In this document: positions 49,131 through 60,332 of the stretch, piece by piece
Layout: each line of letters opens with the position of its first letter
Position numbering within the stretch: the stretch's first letter is position 1
Assembly (NCBI GenBank): GCA_963556195.1
Contig: OY744551.1
Coordinates: forward strand, 13,416,096 to 13,480,095
Direction: 5' to 3'
Source of the DNA: Sepiola atlantica
Lineage: Eukaryota > Mollusca > Cephalopoda > Sepiida > Sepiolidae
DNA: 64,000 bases
Translations under genes and position numbers: made by a program
The notes under the pieces: generated by a model
Databases searched by the model: none
Told to the model about the DNA's origin: nothing
Seen by the model: only the letters and a program-made list of their open reading frames with translations

Positions 49131-51692
49131 TTCATGTACTTTTAGATGAAAAACACAGGAAATATATATAATAGTAGAAATACTTGTCTACGCTCGCTGT
49201 CAAGTTATAATTACAATATTAACAAGTGATATATTTATATAATTATTCGATTGATTATGAACATTTTTAGACAAAAACAAATGTTTATTAAATTTATTTA
49301 TTATTTATTATTGTTCATGTATTTTTAGATGAAAAACACAGGAAATATATATAATAGTAGAGATACTTGTCTACACTGGCTGTCAAGTCATAATTACAAT
49401 ATTAACAAGTGAAATCTTTATATAATTATTCGATTGATTATGAACATTTTTAGACAAAAACAAATGTTTATATTATTTATTTATTATTTATTATTGTTCA
49501 TGTACTTTTAGTTGAAACACACAGGAAATATATATAATAGTAGAAATACTTGTCTACACTGGCTGTCAAGTCATAATTACAATATTAACAAGTGAAATCT
49601 TTATATAATTATTCGATTGATTATGAATATTTTTAGATAAAAACAAATGTTTATTAAATTTATTTATTATTTATTATTGTTCATGTACTTTTAGATGAAA
49701 AACACAGGAAATATATATAACAGTAGAAATACTTGTCTACACTGGCTGTCAAGTCATAATTACAATATTAACAAGTGAAATCTTTATATAATTATTCGAT
49801 TGATTATGAACATTTTTAGACAAAAACAAATGTTTATTAAATTTATTTATTATTTATTATTGTTCATGTACTTTTAGATGAAAAACACAGGAAATATATA
49901 TAATAGTAGAAATACTTGTCTACACTGGCTGTCAAGTCATAATTACAATATTAACAAGTGAAATCTTTATATAATTATTCGATTGATTATGAACATTTTT
50001 AGACAAAAACAAATGTTTATTAAATTTATTTATTATTTATTATTGTTCATATACTTTTAGATGAAAAACACAGGAAATATATATAATAGTAGAAATACTT
50101 GTCTACACTGGCTGTCAAGTCATAATTACAATATTAACAAGTGAAATCTTTATATAATTATTCGATTGATTATGAACATTTTTAGACAAAAACAAATGTT
50201 TATTAAATTTATTTATTATTTATTATTGTTCATGTACTTTTAGATGAAAAACACAGGAAATATATATAATAGTAGAAATACTTGTCTACACTGGCTGTCA
50301 AGTCATAATTACAATATTAACAAGTGAAATCTTTATATAATTATTCGATTGATTATGAACATTTTTAGACAAAAACAAATGTTTATTAAATTTATTTATT
50401 ATTTATTATTGTTCATATACTTTTAGATGAAAAACACAGGAAATATATATAATAGTAGAAATACTTGTCTACACTGGCTGTCAAGTCATAATTACAATAT
50501 TAACAAGTGAAATCTTTATATAATTATTCGATTGATTATGAACATTTTTAGACAAAAACAAATGTTTATTAAATTTATTTATTATTTATTATTGTTCATG
50601 TACTTTTAGATGAAAAACACAGGAAATATATATAATAGTAGAAATACTTGTCTACACTGGCTGTCAAGTCATAATTACAATATTAACAAGTGAAATCTTT
50701 ATATAATTATTCGATTGATTATGAACATTTTTAGACAAAAACAAATGTTTATTAAATTTATTTATTATTTATTATTGTTCATATACTTTTAGATGAAAAA
50801 CACAGGAAATATATATAATAGTAGAAATACTTGTCTACACTGGCTGTCAAGTCATAATTACAATATTAACAAGTGAAATCTTTATATAATTATTCGATTG
50901 ATTATGAACATTTTTAGACAAAAACAAATGTTTATTAAATTTATTTATTATTTATTATTGTTCATGTACTGTTAGATGAAAAACACAGGAAATATATATA
51001 ATAGTAGAAATACTTGTCTACACTGGCTGTCAAGTCATAATTACAATATTAACAAGTGAAATCTTTATATAATTATTCGATTGATTATGAACATTTTTAG
51101 ACAAAAACAAATGTTTATTAAATTTATTTATTATTTATTATTGTTCATATACTTTTAGATGAAAAACACAGGAAATATATATAATAGTAGAAATACTTGT
51201 CTACACTGGCTGTCAAGTCATAATTACAATATTAACAAGTGAAATCTTTATATAATTATTCGATTGATTATGAACATTTTTAGACAAAAACAAATGTTTA
51301 TTAAATTTATTTATTATTTATTATTGTTCATGTACTGTTAGATGAAAAACACAGGAAATATATATAATAGTAGAAATACTTGTCTACACTGGCTGTCAAG
51401 TCATAATTACAATATTAACAAGTGAAATCTTTATATAATTATTCGATTGATTATGAACATTTTTAGACAAAAACAAATGTTTATTAAATTTATTTATTAT
51501 TTATTATTGTTCATGTACTTTTAGATGAAAAACACAGGAAATATATATAATAGTAGAAATACTTGTCTACACTGGCTGTCAAGTCATAATTACAATATTA
51601 ACAAGTGATATCTTTATATAATTATTCGATTAGTTATGAACATTTTTTGACAAAAAACAAATGTTTATATTATTTATTTATTATTTATTATC
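49131..51692. repeat. 183-bp satellite array, 14 copies
   Basis: The anchor TTCAT(G/A)TAC recurs at 49131, 49314, 49497, 49680, 49863, 50046 and onward to 51510 at exact 183-bp spacing. The unit contains GATGAAAAACACAGGAAATA, TTGTCTACACTGGCTGTCAA, GTCATAATTACAATATTAAC and AATTATTCGATTGATTATGA. Inner copies are nearly identical; the first and last are diverged. Variants TTCATGTAC and TTCATATAC alternate from 50046 to 51327. The array starts about 0.4 kb upstream of the gene 2 TATA box. No ORF. Confidence 0.97.
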
Positions 51693-51694
51693 AT

Positions 51695-52695
51695 TATGAT
51701 TATTATTTGTACTCACTAGGATTCCTCACACAGGTCATCGTCAGTTAGTGGTCACTGATAATAACGGTGCTTTTCCCTGGAGTCTGGGTGGCAACAAGTC
51801 TCCCCAGATTTACAAGTAATCTCCACCTCTTTTGACGACCTTAACAAATGAATTTGCTTTATCGCAATAGCTGCTTACCATTGATCTGTCGCTGGCAAAA
51901 ACACTTCGTATTCGGTATAATTTAGGGTAGCAATAAGCCTTCCCAAAATCTCAGTACTTTCCGCATTTTCTAGTATAGGTCTGGTGAGTGAATTCCTTCT
52001 TATGTCTTTCCATCTTCCTCGACCCGTCACAGCTCTTTTGTGTGATATCAGCCTAGGCTGATGCTATTTTATGGGGGGAGGGAGAACAGTTTATAAGAGA
52101 GTTTACAGTTTCAGTTCCATTGGGTTCATCTGGTGTACCTTCCATCTTTTTCTTTTTTTTTTTTTTTACTTCTTTTGCATTTTCCACGCGGCTTGTTTGT
52201 GTTCGTAGTTTATGTAAGTTGGTTGCCACATTCGAGGATTTTCTTTTAAGATTTCAGCTGTGTTCATCATTGCTGGCCGTTGTATAGTCTTAGTCTCTCC
52301 TTTGATTCCAATTGTTCTTATTCGTTGGTTTTAGAAGCTTTTAGGAGCTGTTCTTAGTGCTCCTACAATTACTGGTATTATATTGACTTTCTTTATGTCC
52401 CATATTCCTTTCAGTTCTCTGACAATCTCCGTGTATTAGCTTCTGTTTTCTGTCTCTTTGATCTTTATCGTGTTGTCTGCTGTGACGACAAAATATACAA
52501 ATTGGCAGTTTCTTTCCGTCTTGTTATCTATTATGACGTCCGGCTTCCTTACATGGATGAGTTTATTTGTTTGTACTCCTATTCCCCAGACAGTTTTGTG
52601 GTTTACGTTTTCCAGTACTGTCTCATGTGTGTGTCTATACCATTTGTCTGTATGTTACAAAAGGCAGTATTTTCCATATCTAAGCGCAAGCACAG
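51695..52695 (-). pseudogene. Non-LTR retrotransposon C-terminal relic and 3' end
   Basis: The minus strand reads KWYRHTHETVLENVNHKTVW (about 52650), then KLIHVRKPDVIIDNKTERNC (about 52570-52510), then IVRELKGIWDIKKVNIIPVI VGALRT (about 52430-52350). It ends with GIKGETKTIQRPAMMNTAEI L (about 52310-52250). This is the conserved tail found after RT in some LINE polyproteins. The 3' end near 51705 (reverse complement ..GAGGAATCCTAGTGAG) is followed by an AATAAT/AATCAT-rich tail. It contains stops, and RT itself is absent. Confidence 0.65.
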
Positions 52696-52699
52696 GAGA

Positions 52700-53165
52700 T
52701 ACAGAGTAGATTTAATCTTGAAAAGACCAATGCTCAATAGGAAGAGAGTTCCATAAGCCTGCAGTTCTTGGAAACAAGCTACTGGAATAGGAAGCTGTAT
52801 TTTAATAAGGTATCAAAACAGTGAATGGGTGGAGACCACTAGACCAATGAGTCGAACGAGCTGGAATAAAGGAAGCAGGAAAAAGATCAGACATTCCTGA
52901 AAAACATATGTCATAATAATATTTATATAAACGACTAGTAACATCACGTCCGTGAGAGAAGGGGTGCAGAGAACAAGAGAGTGTAAGGTAAAGCAAATTA
53001 CAGATAAGAATCTGAACCTCATTAACAACCCTCAACTGGGGCAGAGATTCATCAGCCCAAATATGACAAAAGTACTCCATACATGGTCTGATAGTTGATT
53101 TGTAGAGATAGAGAATAGCTCCAGGTGTATGTTCTTTAAATAAATGAAAAATATTTTCAAAAGAT
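52700..53165 (-). pseudogene. Jockey-like LINE RT C-terminal fragment, copy 1
   Basis: The minus strand contains LYLYKSTIRPCMEYFCHIWA, VVNEVQILICNLLYLTLSCS and LHPFSHGRDVTSRLYKYYYD, followed by RSTHWSSGLHPFTVLIPY. This is the typical region after the catalytic RT core of Jockey-type LINEs. It overlaps the open stretch at 53197-52802 and is 5' truncated. Confidence 0.8.
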
Positions 53166-53167
53166 GT

Positions 53168-53640
53168 TTTAATTGTTATAATTAGTTTGACCAACAATTA
53201 ATGTTGTGATTAATCATTCCATATAGTTAAGTGAGGGAAACCCCCTAGCCTTAAAGCCTTCTTTCTGCAACCTCAATCGCCGGGACTTATTGAGTCATGT
53301 TTTATATTTGTAAAACAATATAATAACTTATTACTTTTGTTATGTAAGGAGAAAACTTTAAAATGCACGTCAGAGTTTTTGCATTTTGGAATGAAATTAA
53401 AGTAGAATAAATGATAGATGCGATTATGACGTAACTGGCCACGGGTACGTCTACTAGCAGATAAAAAGGTAATACGATCGACCGTAGTCGAGCGCAACCT
53501 GAAGGCACCTACACTGAGATGTAGGGGATCGTGCCATCCTTTTCTCAGGATTACTCCACTGACCATTCATTCTCACATTATAATGTTGTTTAGCAAGGGG
53601 GCATCACGTACTATTTTAAAAATATTTTTGTATAACTCGA
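53168..53640. other. Unassigned sequence
   Basis: Short minus-strand open frames (53273-53566) show no recognisable domain. The edges of the LINE fragment are not sharp here. Confidence 0.4.
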
Positions 53641-54075
53641 CCTAGGATTGAACCATAATAATAATAATATTGATAATAATAATAGTAATAAAAATAGTAA
53701 TAATAATAACAGCGACGACAACAACGATAATGGTGGTCAATAATATTTAAGAATTTATAAAAAAATAATGGTTTAGGAAAGAAATAGAATAATTAAGAAA
53801 TATTATAAATACTACGAGGTAGTGATAATCATAATAATAGTAAATAATAAGATAATGTTTGCCGATATTGTGATATGGGTTAATGTTTGCAATAATGCTG
53901 ATCATATAAAAATAGTAATACTAGTGGTTTTACCGACAGAAGTAATCAGAGTGGTAATCCCAGTAATTTTAACAATAGTCCTAATGATAGTGAAAAATAA
54001 ATAAATAATAATAGAACAGTACAAATAGTAGTAGTAGTTATAATTATGATAATAATAACAATAAAGATGAAAACA

Positions 54076-54077
<2 letters not shown>

Positions 54078-54171
<94 letters not shown>
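54078..54171. repeat. (AAT)n microsatellite
   Basis: AAT array within a wider AAT-rich region (53650-54440). Confidence 0.95.
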
Positions 54172-54173
<2 letters not shown>

Positions 54174-54567
54174 GTTATAGATAATGACATTATGATTAAT
54201 GACAGTGGAAGCAAAAGTCAGGTAACAGCAAAACATGGCATTATCAATATTATTAATAATAGTATTAATGTTAATTTCACGGTCGCAAATATTAATAACT
54301 ATGATAGTAACAGCAGACCTGATACCACCACTAACAACAATAATCATCTTGATAAAAGTACAGAAATAATTCAATATCAAATAATAAAGTTTAAAATATT
54401 TATAATAGTAATAATAATTGATAATGATAATCTAAAAATAATCTAAAAAATATAGAAATATTAATCAATAAATGGATAAAAATATATAAGGGAATATTTA
54501 AGGGTAAAGAAAAATACAGGTGACAATTAGTATCAATCGTTGTGAATATGATCATAAAAATATTTTG

Positions 54568-54681
<114 letters not shown>

Positions 54682-54956
54682 AATAAAAAAAGGTATAAGG
54701 TGATAGTTGTGTTGACAAAATTACCAGTTGATGGGTAGGTGAATTTTTTTTTAATAGATAGTAACAACCTAAGGAGTTATAAGTGGATTACTAAGAAGGT
54801 GTAATCTAGTATGCCTTGATGTTTCTTGTTTTTTGCTTAGAATTTTGCCCCTATCACTAAATTTAATTATTTCAAGTTTTTCTGTTAGGCAAAGGTAAAA
54901 AATTGAGTTCAGGGAACCACAGGTGCTAGTTTTTCTAAATGTGTTCCACGTCACTG

Positions 54957-55223
54957 TTAGTGATTGGTTATTGTTATATAGTTCCCAGTAATATATAGAA
55001 AGTATGGTTTTTTATATGTAGGGTTATTAAAAGAACACTTATGGCCAGTATATCTTTCTTTGAAGGTATTATCAGCCAAACCTATGTAGAATTTTTTCAG
55101 GGTTGGGTTTACTTTAGTAGAGATTGTTGCTTGATATACTGATTGGGTTATTTGGCAATTTTGTTGTAATGGGCATTCTTTTTTGTTTTTGCAGTTACAG
55201 GCCTTGGTATTTGTTGTTTTCAT
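54957..55223 (-). pseudogene. GIY-YIG endonuclease domain of the Penelope-like element
   Basis: An uninterrupted 88-codon frame with a Cys cluster (CNCKNKKECPLQQNC), the YQATIS strand, YIG (in KKFYIGLADNT), Arg in FKERY and His/Asn downstream (GHKCSFNN). Confidence 0.88.
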
Positions 55224-56824
55224 TGCGGTAGTTTTTTCGTTTAGAATTTAATTGTTATGTTTTTTCATTACTTTTTCTAAATTTTCGCCACAGCTATAGC
55301 TTAATTGGAGGGCGTTTTTATAAAAAATGTTATGCAGTATATTGTTGGAAGGAGAGTGTAGATTAATTAAGTCTAAAAACTTTTTACCGAATTTGGTTTT
55401 AACCATGTTATTATATGGGGTGTGAACCAAATACTTTTTCTACCCCTATTTATGCGTCTGTTGTTGAGAGGTGTAGGTTTGGTGAATTTAATTTGGGTGT
55501 TTTTGTATCCACTTTGCTTAAACTCTTTATTGTAAAAGTCCTTATGTTTGTTAAAAATTTCTTTATTAGAAGAGTTATCACTAATTCGTTTTTCGATTGA
55601 TCTGGGTATGTGTTGAATTATGTTTTTTGGTGGTTAGAGAGTAGGTGGGCATAGATCGGGTTGGCATTGTCTTTAGTATACGGTGCATAAGTTTCTTTAT
55701 TTAAGTTGAATGTTACGTCTAAAAAGTTAACTATTTTAATGTTAGATGTTATTTCTACTTTGAGATCTAATCTTTTCATTTCTCTAAGGATATTTTTTTT
55801 ACTCTTTCACATTTTTGTCCATTTGAGTTCTTTACTATTAGTAATCCGTCATCCCTATACAGACCTATATCTTCAATGCTAATGTTTTTTGTGAGATTAT
55901 ATAGTATGTAAAGACGAACTAGATCAATGACTTCTGCTGAGTCCAAGGAGCCCATAGAAACATCAAAATATCTAAATTGATTGCTTTTAGTCCATTGTTC
56001 ATGTTTACAGATTAGTACTGTATTTCTGCATTTTCAAATTATATTGATTTCATCGACGGAAATATCAGATAGAAGTGTGGCAAAATCGATAACATTTTCA
56101 AAAAGTTCTTTAGATATAGATGAGTAATAATTAATAATGTCAAACTGGATGCACGAGCAATTAGTTTTATTTACTATGTTAAGGAACCAGCTCATTGTAA
56201 CTGCAGTATTTATCCATTGATTTAGTTAATAAAATGTTTTATCTGGTTTTTTATTTGTTCTAAATTTTTTTTACTAATTTTCCATATTTCTTGTCTTGTG
56301 CGGTTAATAAGTCTAGTGGTTGGTTTTGTTCGGAAGTCAGGTTTATGATCTTTGAGAATAATATATGCTTCTTTTTCTTTTAGTTTACTTACTCTATCGC
56401 TGATCTTAAGTTTATCTGTGATAACTTTACTATCGGTATTGATGTTACGGACTAAATTAATATTATATTTTTTGTAGTTTTATAGAAGTTTTGAGTTTTA
56501 TTAGCTTTAGTTAGTATATATTCTGATCTATTAATTTCTTTAACTATTTTGTCTAGTTTCTTTTGAAATGTTTTTTTTGTGGTGAAATGTGATGTCCCTA
56601 ACAATATTCATTAAATCTATTTCGAACCCGTCAAGATGTTCAACGTGGGGTGCAGTTCCTTGATTTTTAAATCCATAATAATCCCTCGATTCATTGCATG
56701 TGGATCTCTCCAGGAAAAAGCTAGCTTTCCACTTCATCCTCCTCAAAAGTTCTTCAATCTTCATAATAAGTATAAGTAGATAGTTCCGTTTGTTGTTAGT
56801 CGGAATACTTGGTAAAATATTCAT
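54957..56824 (-). pseudogene. Penelope-like retroelement (RT plus GIY-YIG endonuclease)
   Basis: The N-terminal open stretch (56824-56540) includes EELLRRMKWKASFFLE and YYGFKNQGTAPHVE, a usual PLE opening. Next, about 56400-56330 reads YIILKDHKPDFRTKPTTRLI. The catalytic RT motif GLYRDDGLL is at 55865-55839. Downstream are YKNTQIKFTKPTPLNNR (about 55490), then MVKTKFGKKFLDLI and ILHNIFYKNALQLSYSC (55400-55290). Last is CNCKNKKECPLQQNC and the GIY-YIG-type VYQATIS..FYIGLADNTF KERY..H..SFNN (55223-55000). The total is about 1.87 kb. Domain order is complete, but several frame changes and stops show it is not translatable as one protein. PLEs insert by an RT/EN mechanism and are common in molluscs and other animals. 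Confidence 0.92.
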
Positions 56825-56849
56825 AACTTCGACTTATACGTGTGTTTAT

Positions 56850-57900
56850 ATTAAACGATACATGTGGTACAATAGGCCGTTTCATATTCATGAACTCTTA
56901 CAAACACGAAAGGACTATAATAATTAACGTTCAAAGATTTACAACATTTCGCATCGTTAAATTACTTTCATATTGTTGTAATAGTTTTATTACTGTTTTT
57001 ACTACGTCAATATTTAAAAACAACACAGTCAGGAGATATATCAAAAGGATGGCATTTAGATCTTACTGATAAAAAACTCTTTTCATCTACTGAAAAAACA
57101 TTATTTAGCGACAATAACTACGACCCATGATTTATTACATCGACGTGTTTCAATTACAACGTAAGTTTCATAATTACCCATTTATTTCATACGTCTTTGT
57201 TTAGTTTCCTTTTACCATAGTCTAAACAAACAAACAAACAAACATAAACAGTATGTTTTTAATAAATGAGCCGCTGATGTTGGTATTATATTGTTTAAAA
57301 CAGATAACTAATTGTTTACATCCCAATACAATTCTTCATATTTACTTTCAGTCACCATAAATTATTTAAAGTGATATATATTCTTGATTAATTAATGTGT
57401 TCTTTCGTTGGTCTGTATTTTATTTTTCTTCGCACATTTCTCCATCAAAAAGAACTAAAACAATAAACAATAAATGTTTGTATTGCCATTTTCCTCACAA
57501 ACTTTAAATTATCAGTGAAACAACCGTTGCATTACAAACCGCTCCTCACCTCATTTTTCTTACATAGAAATCGTCTGGTATGAAGTAACTTGATGTAAGA
57601 GCTAGAAAATAATACACTAAGATAAAAAAAACAACAACACGATTAAGGTTGTATGATAGATTCCGACCCAGAAATCAGCAATTCTTGCCCCTTTGTCAGA
57701 ACATGGAATAGGAGTACTAAAGGAAAATTACCACCTAGATTATAATTCCTATTCAGTGCCTTGCTTATTCAATCAACCTATTACGCATTTATTGTTTCAT
57801 GATGCTTATTGCAGCGTTTGACTAGAATTGGCTTCTGTTTTTTTTTCATGAATATCTTTTAGTAGTGTAATATATATAATATTACTTTCGTTCTTGATTA
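56850..57900. other. Unassigned sequence, no gene recognised
   Basis: AT-rich DNA with a short (AAAC)n run near 57224-57243 and no supported coding region. Confidence 0.5.
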
Positions 57901-57913
57901 TTAGTTTCGCGTT

Positions 57914-58092
57914 TCGGGAATCTGGACGGAATTTCGAACGGAACTTTTTTTTGGTTCAATCTTCAGTGCGTGCGATACGAAGAATTGCGAATTACTGAAG
58001 ACTTCCTCCCATGCATGGCAGATGGAACGAGGGCATGCGACCCCCGTGGATTTAATGAAGGGTTCCGTTCGAAATTCCGTCCAGATTCCCGA
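57914..58092. repeat. Foldback with perfect 31-bp inverted arms
   Basis: Arms at 57914-57944 and 58062-58092 (CGGGAATCTGGACGGAATTT.. and its exact complement) enclose about 117 bp. The right arm runs directly into repeat family A. Confidence 0.93.
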
Positions 58093-58200
58093 GTTCGACA
58101 GATGAATTCCCAAGTTCGACAAAGTACACCTGAAGAAGATCGGAGGTTACATCGACCGAAACGTTGTGATAAAAACACCAAAAATGAAAACAGTAGTTGT
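58090..58200 (+). repeat. Dispersed repeat family A copy
   Basis: CCCGAGTTCGACAGATGAAT.. then CACCTGAAGAAGATCGGAGG, TTACATCGACCGAAACGTTG. Related copies are at 3040-3135 and 7485-7560. Confidence 0.65.
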
Positions 58201-58496
58201 AATAGACGAAATTCTACAAATTTATTATCAGTGTTTTCAGAATTATTCTTTCCAAATTAATCTTTGGCAATGTTGTGATCTGAAGTAGCTGTCTGTAATG
58301 CGATTTGTTTTCTGACTTCCCTAACCACTTGCACGTGGTTTCGTCCAAAGCTAGAGAAAGGTGTTGTCATCTTTGTTTCACTAACTGTTTTGTTACTCGA
58401 CCTTAGAATTCAGCGCGCTAACTATATTCTCTCAGTAACATTTTGACTCGGTTTTGAGTGACGTGTTTCTTGCTGTTACCCTTATTTCTACTCTCT

Positions 58497-58860
58497 TTAC
58501 TCGGCCGTCTTGGCCTTTTGGCTAAGATCAAAGTGTAGTATCTGTTCCGATGGATACTGGACCCCATAGACTGGTATTGTCTTGGCCTTCGGGGCTTGAT
58601 TTATGCCGGTCTATGGGTCTGTCCTTTGCAATTCTAGGAGGTCCACCCTCCCAGGCTTCGCCTCCCCTCTTTGGGGAGGAGTAAGTTTATTGTTTACTGC
58701 CTGAGGCGCCCCTACCGGGGAATGCCGACGGGTCTGCCCAGGCAATTTTTACACCCCACTTTCCCGACCCGACCTTGGGTTACATCTTACTTGTGGGAGT
58801 AAGATAAAAACTGGCCTTGTGCCTAACTCCTGGAGAGGAGTAAATCAATACTCTCTTTTT
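58497..58860 (+). ncRNA. U2 snRNA-headed GC-rich structured element
   Basis: 58512-58547 reads GGCCTTTTGGCTAAGATCAA, then AGTGTAGTATCTGTTC. This matches the 5' region of U2 snRNA, including the branch-site-pairing GTAGTA (58535-58540), with one extra A. Homology to U2 stops after TCTGTTC, so the Sm site and stem-loops III/IV are missing and it is not a working U2 gene. The following 300 bp are far more GC-rich than the surroundings and carry successive hairpins. One is a long stem GGACCCCATAGAC/GTCTATGGGTC (about 58559-58620) capped by GCC-TTCG-GGGC; another is CCCC-TAC-GGGG (58709-58720). A third is an 8-bp stem ATCTTACT..AGTAAGAT (58783-58804), and a fourth is ACTCCT-GGAG-AGGAGT (about 58825-58840). 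It could be a SINEU-type element, a chimeric retrocopy, or a ncRNA. Confidence 0.6.
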
Positions 58861-59169
58861 GTTAATAGTTTGGGTGTTTATTCCTATTGGTGGTTTATTG
58901 TTAGTATGGAAAGGCACACCCAATCTCCGATACTGAGTGTATCTAACACAAAGATTGCAGCTCGCCATTATTTTAAAACCACTTAATCTAGCACAACAGT
59001 TGATCGCAAATATATACTAGAGGCTACGAGCCCATAGAATGATCTCAATCAAGCCGGACAATCAGCAACTTTGGGATGCTACATTCACCTCTTGACTCCT
59101 TCACCTCCTTGCGCTGAGGAAAACTTAAACAGCAAGTGAATTCATAAGACAAATCTGTCTTGTTCAGTT

Positions 59170-59660
59170 GATTTGTTGGCAGGATGAACCGTGATGTTTT
59201 TACATGCAAACCCACTAGAAAAAAGATGCCTATTGGGCTTAGTCTTAAAAATACCAAGGCTATTAGTTAGGTGGAAAACAGTCAGCCGGATGAGAGTTCT
59301 ACAAGACTGCATTTCTTGGAAAGAAGCTACTGGAATAGGAAGGTGTATACCAATGGGGTATCAAAACAGCAAATTGATGCAGACAACTAGACCACCGAGT
59401 CCGACGAGATGGAATAAAAAAAGCAGGCCATAGATCAGACAATTCTGAAGAACACAGTCCATAATAGTATTTATGAAAAAGACTGAAACAAGCAACATCA
59501 CGTACGTGAAAGAGAGGGTGCAGAAAGGAAGAAAAGGTGGGTTACTCAAATTACAGATATGCTAATCAAGAACCTTCAAATGGAGCAGATATTCACAACA
59601 GTACTTCATACATGGTCTGATAGTAGATTTGTAGAGATAGAGAATAGCCTCAATGGTGGA
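59170..59660 (-). pseudogene. Jockey-like LINE RT C-terminal fragment, copy 2
   Basis: The minus strand contains YLYKSTIRPCMKYCCEYL and, in other frames, LVASFQEMQSCRTLIRLTVF-like text and NSLGIFKTKPNRHLFS, the usual C-terminal end of Jockey-type ORF2. Nucleotide wording is shared with 52700-53165 (for example TCTGATAGT(T/A)GATTTGTAGA on the plus strand), so both are the same family. Heavily degraded. Confidence 0.75.
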
Positions 59661-59689
59661 AAGTGTTTGGAGCGATAGAGAGAACAGAC

Positions 59690-59880
59690 TTTACGAGAAG
59701 CAAAAAGTTATCGAAAGAATGGGAGAGTACTGGAAATACGTGGAGAATATTGTCACTAAGATTCCAGGGAAAGCTACTCGTGTTAGTGATCACTGACAAT
59801 TACTCGTGTAGGAACCCCTAGCAGGTAAATAATATTGCGTAAACACAACTAGAAATGTAAATAGCACATAATAATAAGAA
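59690..59880 (+). repeat. LINE 3'-end fragment related to 51695-51800
   Basis: AAGATTCCAGGGAAAGCTAC then GTTAGTGATCACTGACAATT and GTGTAGGAACCCCTAG match the reverse complement of 51710-51785. It ends in an A/T-rich ATAATAATAAGAAACC tail, so it is on the opposite strand. Confidence 0.55.
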
Positions 59881-60332
59881 ACCAAAGAGACTGAAACTGC
59901 AAAAAGATAGTAAAATATTTATAAAAGCGAATATAATCGACTGAAAGAAACTGAAACTAGTGTAGAATTCGAAGAAACTGAAAAATTGGTTAAACTAATT
60001 AAAATTGAATTGGGTTTAAAGAGTTATTATAGTTTATATCAATAAGTAGTGTGCACCTTCCGTCACAAATGACGGACAAATATGCTTCGTCAGTGTTTGC
60101 ACTCGTTGTTTAAGATCTATATAATATCATTAGCTTACGGCAGCAATTGAATTGTTCATGTATTAATTATTATTAGCATTTCTGGTGACCTCAAGAAAAA
60201 CACCATTGACTATTCATTAGGATGTTTCACCGGATTTATTTCTTGTGGCAGGGTCAATCATAAAATGTTTCTCCTCTTTTGATCATTATCGGTTTAAAAA
60301 TGCTATCTATGTCTTTATTCATTGACTTAAAT

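Noticed and set aside
49131..51692. CRISPR-like array
   Set aside because: Units are contiguous 183-bp satellites without unique spacers, in a eukaryotic genome.
58512..58547. Functional U2 snRNA gene
   Set aside because: Only the 5' part matches; the Sm site and 3' stem-loops are missing and the upstream 60 bp show no clear snRNA promoter element.
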